DNA from: Streptomyces sp. NBC_01471
GTDB lineage: Bacteria > Actinomycetota > Actinomycetes > Streptomycetales > Streptomycetaceae
Direction: 5' to 3'
Length of the DNA: 64,000 nt
NCBI RefSeq assembly: GCF_041438865.1
Contig: NZ_CP109450.1
Location: 3,141,001-3,205,000, forward strand
The notes below the pieces were generated by a model. It was given only the letters and a program-made list of their open reading frames with translations, was not told where the DNA came from and did no database searches. Of this stretch, positions 58,298 to 64,000 are shown piece after piece. Position 1 is the first letter of the stretch. Each line of letters begins with the position of its first letter. The translations under genes were made by a program, and so were the position numbers.

Positions 58298-59751
58298 AGG
58301 CCGTACTCCTTCCAGCGCTTCGTCACCCGGTCGGCGACAGCAGGGTCGGACCGCACCATCTCGGGCCAGCCGCCGTCCCGCGTGTAGCCCTCCTCGGGCC
58401 ACTTCCGGGTCGCGTCGATACCGGCCTTGCCACCCCAGAACTGCTGGTAGGAGGCGTGGTCGAGATGGTCGACCGGGCCTTCGGCGACGGTCAGGTCACG
58501 TGCGTAGTCGGTGTTGCCGAGGGCCCGCCAGGACACCTCGTGCAGATCGTGCACATCGCAGTCGGCGTCCACCACGACGATCAGTTTGGTGAGCGACATC
58601 ATGTGGGCGCCCCAGACCGCGTGCATCACCTTCTGGGCGTGCTTCGGGTACTTCTTGTCGATCGAGACGATCGCGCAGTTGTGGAAGCCGCCCGACTCGG
58701 GCAGGTGGTAGTCCACGATGTCCGGAATGATGATCTTGAGCAGCGGCAGGAAGAACCGTTCCGTCGCCCGGCCCAGCGGGCCGTCCTCCGTCGGCGGGCG
58801 GCCGACGACGATCGACTGGAGCAGCGGACGGCGGCGCATCGTGACGCAGTCGATCGTCAGTGCGGGGAACGGTTCCTGCGGCGTGTAGAAGCCGGTGTGG
58901 TCGCCGAACGGGCCCTCGGGCAGCGTCTCACCGGGCTCCAGCCAGCCCTCCAGGACGACTTCGGCCTGGGCGGGGACCTGGAGCGGGACCGTCCTGCAGT
59001 CGACCATCTCGATCCGCTTGCCCTGCACGAAGCCCGCGAACAGGTACTCGTCGATGTCCTCGGGGAGCGGGGCCGTGGAGGCGTACGTCACGGCGGGCGG
59101 CGCGCCGAAGGCGATGGCGACGGGCAGCCGCTCACCCTTCCTCGCGGCCACCGCGTAGTGGTTGCGGCTGTCCTTGTGGATCTGCCAGTGCATCCCGATG
59201 GTGCGCTTGTCGTGGCGCTGGAGCCGGTAGAGCCCGAGGTTGCGGATGCCGGTCTCGGGGTGCTTGGTGTGCGTGAGCCCCAGGTTGAAGAAGGAGCCGC
59301 CGTCCTCGGGCCAGGTGAAGAGCGCCGGGAGCCGGTCGAGGTCGACGTCGTCCCCGGTCAGCACGACCTCCTGGACGGGGGCGGCCTCGGGCTTCACCTT
59401 CTTCGGCGGTACGTGGACCATCGTGCCGAGCTTGCCGAAGGCTTCCCGTACCCCGACGAAGCCCTGCGGCAGCTCGGGCTTGAGCAGCCCGCCGATCCGG
59501 TCGCTGATCTCGTCGTACGAGCTGAGGCCGAGGGCCTTGAGCAGCCGCCGGTCGGTGCCGAAGACGTTCATCGCCAGGGGCATCGACGCACCCTTGACGT
59601 TCTCGAAGAGCAGGGCCGGGCCGCCCGCCTTGTTGACGCGGTCGACGATCTCCCCGACCTCCAGATGGGGGTCGACCTCGACCTTGATGCGCTTGAGGTC
59701 GCCGTCGCGCTCCAGCGCCCTGAGCAGCGAGCGAAGATCGTCGTAAGCCAT
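58294..59751 (-). CDS. UbiD-family decarboxylase, menaquinone pathway (MqnL-like)
   Basis: A 485-residue prFMN-dependent decarboxylase that removes the ring carboxylate in late menaquinone synthesis. The active-site E-x-PFGDHTG is seen as PEGPFGDHTGFY, and NLGLYRLQRHD, ESGGFHNCAI and FVGVREAFGKLG are typical. The start MAYDDLRSLLRALE (ATG 59751) fits family length; an in-frame ATG at 59796 adds 15 residues. First gene of the minus-strand operon with mqnP and UbiX; divergent from the PLDc_N gene. Confidence 0.92.
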   Translation of the reverse strand: MAYDDLRSLLRALERDGDLKRIKVEVDPHLEVGEIVDRVNKAGGPALLFENVKGASMPLAMNVFGTDRRLLKALGLSSYDEISDRIGGLLKPELPQGFVGVREAFGKLGTMVHVPPKKVKPEAAPVQEVVLTGDDVDLDRLPALFTWPEDGGSFFNLGLTHTKHPETGIRNLGLYRLQRHDKRTIGMHWQIHKDSRNHYAVAARKGERLPVAIAFGAPPAVTYASTAPLPEDIDEYLFAGFVQGKRIEMVDCRTVPLQVPAQAEVVLEGWLEPGETLPEGPFGDHTGFYTPQEPFPALTIDCVTMRRRPLLQSIVVGRPPTEDGPLGRATERFFLPLLKIIIPDIVDYHLPESGGFHNCAIVSIDKKYPKHAQKVMHAVWGAHMMSLTKLIVVVDADCDVHDLHEVSWRALGNTDYARDLTVAEGPVDHLDHASYQQFWGGKAGIDATRKWPEEGYTRDGGWPEMVRSDPAVADRVTKRWKEYGL

Positions 59752-59905
59752 GCGGTCCAGTCTGTCATCCCCGGCGGTGCGGCCGGTGTCCGCCATGTGC
59801 CGACCGGTCTCGGCTGCGCGGCGGCGGGGGTCCGACCGCTACCCTGTGGCCGTCATCGGGACGTTGCGGACGTCCCGCAGCCATTCCCTGGGGGAACGTA
59901 CGCCC

Positions 59906-60334
59906 ATGCTCAGGTATCTGCCCTTCCTGCTGGTCCTGGCGCTGTGGATCTACGCCTTCATCGACTGCCTGAACACGCCGGAGGAAGAGGTCCGCGGCCT
60001 GCCCAAGGTCGTGTGGGTCCTCATCATCCTGCTCTTCGGCGAGGTGCTCGTCGGCCCGGTGGCCTGGATCGTCGCGGGCCGGAATCGGCGCGGGCCGGGC
60101 GGCGCGGGTGCCGGGCCCGCCGGGCGGCGGCGCGACGGGCGGGCCGCCTGGACGGCGCCGGACGACAATCCGGAGTTCCTCGCCGGCCTGCGTGCGGACA
60201 ACGAGGCCCAGAACGCGGCCGGGAACACGGCGGAGGACCCGGAGGACGAGTCGCGGCTCAAGGACTGGGAGGCGGACCTGCGCCGCCGCGAGAACGAGCT
60301 GCGCCGCCGCGAGAGCGGCGAGGACGCGACCTGA
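59906..60334 (+). CDS. PLDc_N-domain membrane protein
   Basis: A 142-residue protein. Two hydrophobic helices (about 2-17, LRYLPFLLVLALWIYAFID, and 33-53, KVVWVLIILLFGEVLVGPVAWIV in part) form the small PLD-nuclease-N-terminal (PLDc_N) domain; the remaining part is charged, with a C-terminal coiled-coil-like segment rich in Arg/Glu (EADLRRRENELRRRES). Start ATG 59906 has GGGGGAA about 9 bases upstream. Function unknown; common next to UbiD-type genes in Streptomyces. Confidence 0.8.
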   Translation: MLRYLPFLLVLALWIYAFIDCLNTPEEEVRGLPKVVWVLIILLFGEVLVGPVAWIVAGRNRRGPGGAGAGPAGRRRDGRAAWTAPDDNPEFLAGLRADNEAQNAAGNTAEDPEDESRLKDWEADLRRRENELRRRESGEDAT

Positions 60335-60389
60335 GAGCCCACTGACGAACGGGGCCGGCCGGACAGTGGCGTGGAAGACGGGCAGGGAC

Positions 60390-60898
60390 ATGGACAGGCA
60401 CACGGCCGCGGATCAGAACGCTCCGGACCGCACGACGGCGCGGCGGTGGCTGGCCACGGCGGTCGCCGAGGCGCGGGCCGGGCTCGCGGAGGGCGGCATC
60501 CCGATCGGGGCCGCACTGTACGGCGCGGACGGCACACTGCTGGGCCGCGGGCACAACCGGCGGGTCCAGGACGGCGACCCGTCGACGCACGCCGAGACCT
60601 CCGCCTTCCGTGCCGCGGGGCGGCAGCGGTCGTACCGGGGCACCACCATGGTCACCACGCTCTCCCCCTGCTGGTACTGCAGCGGCCTGGTCCGGCAGTC
60701 GGGATCTCCCGGCTGGTGGTCGGTGAGGCGGCCACCTTCCACGGCGGCCACGACTGGCTGGCGGAGCACGGAGTGCGGGTCGTGGTGCTGGACGACGCCG
60801 AATGCACCGCTCTGATGCGGGACTTCATCGCGGGCAACCCGGAGTTGTGGAACGAGGACATCGGCGAGGACACCGCCGGGCACACCGGCGGGCAGTGA
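60390..60898 (+). pseudogene. Frameshifted nucleoside/cytosine-type deaminase
   Basis: A CMP/dCMP-type deaminase gene broken by a 1-base deletion. From ATG 60390 the frame has the zinc motif HAETSAF and PCWYC (SPCWYCSGLVRQ), then goes out of frame at CAGTCGGGATCTCC (near 60702); a TTC codon has become TC. The rest of the fold (ISRLVVGEAATFHGGHDWLAEHG, VVVLDDAECTALMRDF in part) continues in the +2 frame to the stop at 60898. The zinc ligands themselves are intact. This may be real inactivation or a sequencing error, so both should be considered. Confidence 0.78.
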
Positions 60899-61007
60899 GG
60901 CGCGCCGTCCGCTTTCCGGCGCCCGAAAGCCTATGCCGCTCCCAACCTCCGCTCGGTAAGCTGCCGTTGACGCAGTGACATCTGCGCACGCCGGCGCGGG
61001 AGGTGCT

Positions 61008-63101
61008 GTGGAAAGGGAGTTGTACGCACGGGGCGGTCTCCTCCACGGTCTCGCACCACGGCTCATCGGCCTGCCTCCGCACGGGTTCCAGCAGACGCCC
61101 GTCGAGGCGTTCGGCGGTCACCGGGAGGACCTGCCGGTGACCGTCCTGACCGGCGGACGCGGCATGGGCAAGACCGTCGTGCTCAAGCAGCTCCGCACCA
61201 ACTACCGCGGCCGCACCCCCGTCGCGTTCATCGACTGCGAGCACCCGGACTTCGCGGCGCTCCCGTCCGGGCACCGGCGCGCCCCCTTCTGGTCGCCGGT
61301 CACCGAGGCGCTCTCCGTCCTCGGGGAGCAGCTGGGTCCGGCCGTGCGGGGCGCCGGAGCCATCGAGTTCCCCCGGCTGGCCGCCGGTCTGATGGCCATC
61401 GCCTCCACCGGGTGGGACCCGAACAACAGCCAGCAGGTGCACGACGAGGCGCTGCGGCTCGGCATGCTCGTCGAGTCGGGGGCGCGGCTCAAGGGTCTGG
61501 GCAAGGGCTGGCTCGTCAAGATCACGGCGAAGTTCGCCGCACTGTGGACGGGTGCGCCGCCCGGCCTCGACGTCATCGTGGAGACCACCGTCGAGTCCCT
61601 GCTCGAAGACCTCTTCGACCGGGGCCAGCGCGCCGCCGCCAACTGGTACGGGGAGTACCCGGGCGCGGGCGGCCAGGCGAAGCGCGGGCTGAATCTGCTG
61701 GCCCTGCAGTTCCACCGGCAGCGCGACAGCGACGCCCGCGCGCTCGCCGAGCGGCACCTCGTGGGCGCGCTCCGCGCCGATCTGCGGGCCGCCTACCAGG
61801 GGATGGGGCGGCTGCGCCGGGTCGGCAGGCCGCTGGTGCTGCTCGACAACGTCCAGGCGCCGCTGGGCCGCAGGCTGCTTGAGCCGGTGCTGCGCGACCG
61901 CGCCGCGGGCCGGCTCGACCAGGTCGTCTTCATCGCCACGCTGCGCGGTGACGACCACCCGGCGCTGCACTCCGCCGAGCGGTGCCTGCTGCCGGAGGTC
62001 ACCCACTCCACGCCCTGGACGCGGGGCACCGAGGTCGCGTCGGGTGCGCTCACCGTGGAGCTGACGGAGCTGGGCCCGGAGCACGTGAGCCAGCTGCTCG
62101 ACCGCGAGGACCCGGGGATGCGCACCCCGCCACTGCTGGCCCGCTCCATCCACCGGCTGACCGGCGGGCGCCCGCTCGGGGTGGCCCTGCTGACGAAGGC
62201 CGCCGGGCAGGCCGCCCAGCTGGCCGGGCCCACCGTGCCGGTCGGCGACGGCCCCGAGGACCTCACCCCGGGCGCGCTGCTGTCGCGGCCCGTCGCGCTG
62301 CGCGAGGACGAGCCGGGACGTCCGACCGCGACCGAGCTGCTCCAGCAGCTGGTGCACCCCGCCAGGCTCGACCGGCTCGCCGTGCTGGCCGCCGCGCACA
62401 GCACGGCCGACGCCGAAGTGCTCGCCGCCGCCCGGCTCGACCACGACGGCGGCCGGGCCGGTGTCCTGCCGATGCGCGATCTGCTGGCCGACGAGTGCTG
62501 GCCGGCCGCACCCGACCACTTCGTCGGCGACCCGTTCCTGCGCACCCTGCTGCTGCACCGGCTGCGCCACCCCACCGGTGAGGCCTCGTCCGCCTCGGAG
62601 CTCTGGCGCGAGGTCCAGGAGACGATGCGCGACCACTGCTCCGGGCTGGCCCCGCGCCGCCTCCACCACGAGCTGGCGCTCGGTGACACCGAGAACGCCG
62701 TCGCCCACCTGCGGGACACCTTCCGGGACGCGGAAGCAGCCGCCTGGCTCGACGAACTGCGCTTCATCGCGTCGGCGCCGCACTTCGCGGAGCGCGACAT
62801 ACGGCGCGCGGTGGCGCTGGGGCGGACCGACTCCGAGCAGCGGCCGCCGGCGGGCGTCGACCGCGTTTTCCATCTGCGCATCCGCCGACTGCTGTACTGC
62901 GTATGGCAGTTGACCGATCTGCTGGCGCTGCCCGACGAAGGGCTCACGGAGAAGATGGGCGACGAGCTGGCCCAGCTCTCGGCGCTGCATCCGACCGGCA
63001 ACGAAGTGCTCTGGCACGCCTCCAGGACCTGGCCGTCGGCCGTCCGGGAGTGGCGGAGCCCGGACCGTACCGCTAGCGACCCAGGGGGCGTCACGCCGTG
63101 A
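61008..63101 (+). CDS. P-loop NTPase (STAND/AAA-like)
   Basis: A 697-residue cytosolic NTPase. Walker A is TGGRGMGKT near residue 50 and a Walker B-like strand is RPLVLLDN near 280. The C-terminal half is helical and Leu/Arg-rich, without recognisable repeats. The start is GTG 61008 with GGGAGG 4-5 bases upstream; the frame from 60975 is longer. The stop overlaps the next gene by four bases (GTGA), so it is paired with a solute-binding-like membrane protein. The pairing suggests a signalling or sensing pair; function unknown. Confidence 0.8.
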   Translation: MERELYARGGLLHGLAPRLIGLPPHGFQQTPVEAFGGHREDLPVTVLTGGRGMGKTVVLKQLRTNYRGRTPVAFIDCEHPDFAALPSGHRRAPFWSPVTEALSVLGEQLGPAVRGAGAIEFPRLAAGLMAIASTGWDPNNSQQVHDEALRLGMLVESGARLKGLGKGWLVKITAKFAALWTGAPPGLDVIVETTVESLLEDLFDRGQRAAANWYGEYPGAGGQAKRGLNLLALQFHRQRDSDARALAERHLVGALRADLRAAYQGMGRLRRVGRPLVLLDNVQAPLGRRLLEPVLRDRAAGRLDQVVFIATLRGDDHPALHSAERCLLPEVTHSTPWTRGTEVASGALTVELTELGPEHVSQLLDREDPGMRTPPLLARSIHRLTGGRPLGVALLTKAAGQAAQLAGPTVPVGDGPEDLTPGALLSRPVALREDEPGRPTATELLQQLVHPARLDRLAVLAAAHSTADAEVLAAARLDHDGGRAGVLPMRDLLADECWPAAPDHFVGDPFLRTLLLHRLRHPTGEASSASELWREVQETMRDHCSGLAPRRLHHELALGDTENAVAHLRDTFRDAEAAAWLDELRFIASAPHFAERDIRRAVALGRTDSEQRPPAGVDRVFHLRIRRLLYCVWQLTDLLALPDEGLTEKMGDELAQLSALHPTGNEVLWHASRTWPSAVREWRSPDRTASDPGGVTP

Positions 63102-64000
63102 GCAACAGGTTCCGCGAGTTCTTCTGGTACACGGGTCTGCGGCGCATCCTCACCTCGGTGGTGGTCCTGGCGCTGCTCGCCGGTGCGGGCATCGCCGCGT
63201 ACGCCCTCTACACCCCGGACCTGCACTGCGCGAAGGGCGTCGAGCGTCCCGAGCAGGGCGCGGAGTGCATAGGGGTCAACGGCGACGGTTACGACTTCGG
63301 GCGGCCCGCGCTGCACGACGTGGCGCAGGCCATCGCCCGCGAGAACAGTACGCTGAAGCAGGGACAGTACGCGACGGTGGCCCTGCTGCTGCCGCTGACC
63401 TCGACGGACAGCGACATGGCGAACAAGGTGCTGCACGAGGCGCAGGGCGCGTTCGTGGAGCAGTACCGCGCCAACCACGCCGACAACGACCAGGTACCGA
63501 AGATCCGGCTGGTCCTGGCCAACACCGGCGCCGGCAGCGGTCAGTGGTCCGCGACGGTCGAGAAGCTCAAGGGCATGACCGGCGCCCCGGATCAGCTGCG
63601 CGCGGTCTCCGGCGTGGCGACCAGCAGCGACGCCACCCGCAACGCGGTGAAGGAGCTGACCCGCAGCCACATCCCGGTGATCGGCACCACCATCACGGCC
63701 GACGACATCTCCAACGGCCCCAGGAGCATCCCGTACCCGGGGCTCGCAAGGGTCTCGCCGACCAACAAGGACGAGGCCGACGCGCTGAAGAACTTCGCCG
63801 ACATCGACCCCAAGAGGACGCTCCTGGTGCGCGACACGCACCCGGGCGACCACTACACGGAGACGCTGCGGGCCGCCTTCAACGGCATGCTGGCGGGCGC
63901 GCCGTACGAGGACCGGGTGTACACCTCGCCGCCCGACCAGTCCGAGGACGGCTCGACCGCCAACACCTTCGCGCAGATCACCGACGCGATCTGCTCGGCC
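63098..64000 (+). CDS. Membrane-anchored periplasmic-binding-type protein (3' end outside window)
   Basis: The open frame runs from GTG 63098 off the end (301 codons seen). A basic N-terminus (NRFREFFWYTGLRR) is followed by a helix (ILTSVVVLALLAGAGIAAYAL) and an outer domain. The outer part reads like a type I periplasmic-binding fold of the branched-chain amino-acid/receptor kind: VALLLPLTSTDSDMANKVLHEAQGAF, VSGVATSSDATRNAVKELTRSHIPVIGTTITAD in parts. CAKGVE and CIGVNG may form a disulfide near the anchor. Coupled to the P-loop NTPase, so it may be a ligand-sensing subunit. Confidence 0.8.
   Translation, partial: MSNRFREFFWYTGLRRILTSVVVLALLAGAGIAAYALYTPDLHCAKGVERPEQGAECIGVNGDGYDFGRPALHDVAQAIARENSTLKQGQYATVALLLPLTSTDSDMANKVLHEAQGAFVEQYRANHADNDQVPKIRLVLANTGAGSGQWSATVEKLKGMTGAPDQLRAVSGVATSSDATRNAVKELTRSHIPVIGTTITADDISNGPRSIPYPGLARVSPTNKDEADALKNFADIDPKRTLLVRDTHPGDHYTETLRAAFNGMLAGAPYEDRVYTSPPDQSEDGSTANTFAQITDAICSA

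Overview
This is a high-GC actinobacterial chromosome segment, almost certainly Streptomyces or a close relative. The evidence is very strong G/C bias at third codon positions, GTG starts and ATGA/GTGA start-stop overlaps, a tad/Flp pilus cluster next to type VII secretion (T7SS) genes, PQQ-propeller Ser/Thr kinases, the futalosine menaquinone genes, and a mycobacteria-like fadA2/fabG4/MaoC block. The gene order from the FtsK/SpoIIIE ATPase through kinase, mqnA, cold-shock gene, fatty-acid genes, mqnE and the UbiX/UbiA/UbiD genes resembles the S. coelicolor SCO4508-SCO4490 neighbourhood as I remember it.

Layout. (1) 37-2012: a sugar epimerase (galE) and an aldo/keto reductase on the minus strand. 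(2) 2289-13830: accessory T7SS-type region on the plus strand. It holds a small Esx-like protein with a WXG-like partner, a membrane protein, two members of a cytoplasmic-looking family with an LPxGPAV motif, then a lipoprotein / secreted protein / small Esx-like protein / WXG-RHS toxin module followed by two Imm50-like immunity genes. A decayed frame follows (13934-14260). (3) 14482-22030: a complete minus-strand tad locus (CpaB, TadZ, TadA, TadB, TadC, Flp pilin, three TadE/TadG-like pseudopilins) plus one unknown gene. (4) 22729-31531: a second copy of the lipoprotein / secreted protein / small Esx / WXG module, then an array of four paralogous unknown proteins (a fifth is a pseudogene), two of them nearly identical through a roughly 940-bp duplication. 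(5) 31674-40469: two related multi-pass membrane proteins sharing a Cys-rich cytosolic motif, a WXG100 protein and a 1516-residue EccC/EssC-type ATPase. This is the only visible T7SS core: EccB, EccD, EccE and mycosin genes are absent from the window. (6) 40648-44551: a kinase with an internal Tat-like motif and a PQQ-type propeller, mqnA, and a cold-shock gene with a structured leader and a very strong terminator. (7) 44634-51676: acyl-CoA synthetase, thiolase, two-domain FabG4-like reductase, a DHFR-like gene, a MaoC hydratase and a TetR regulator, with matching palindromic operators at both divergent/internal promoters. (8) 51809-53408: a dicarboxylate/amino-acid symporter preceded by a cysteine-bearing leader peptide. 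(9) 53614-60334: DUF4229, GNAT, mqnE, an Lrp-family regulator, a 42-residue basic protein, UbiX/UbiA/UbiD-like menaquinone genes and a PLDc_N protein. (10) 60390-64000: a frameshifted deaminase, a P-loop NTPase, and a membrane-anchored solute-binding-like protein running off the end.

How the parts fit. The most distinctive content is the T7SS-associated region. The module [lipoprotein - secreted four-Cys protein - small Esx-like protein - large WXG protein] occurs twice in the same orientation on either side of the tad cluster, and its WXG proteins carry either a toxin tip (RHS/nuclease-like) or a hydrophobic pore-like segment. The nearby EccC-like ATPase is the obvious candidate export motor, but that link is inferred from proximity and family knowledge only. 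All identifications come from reading the sequence; no database search was run.
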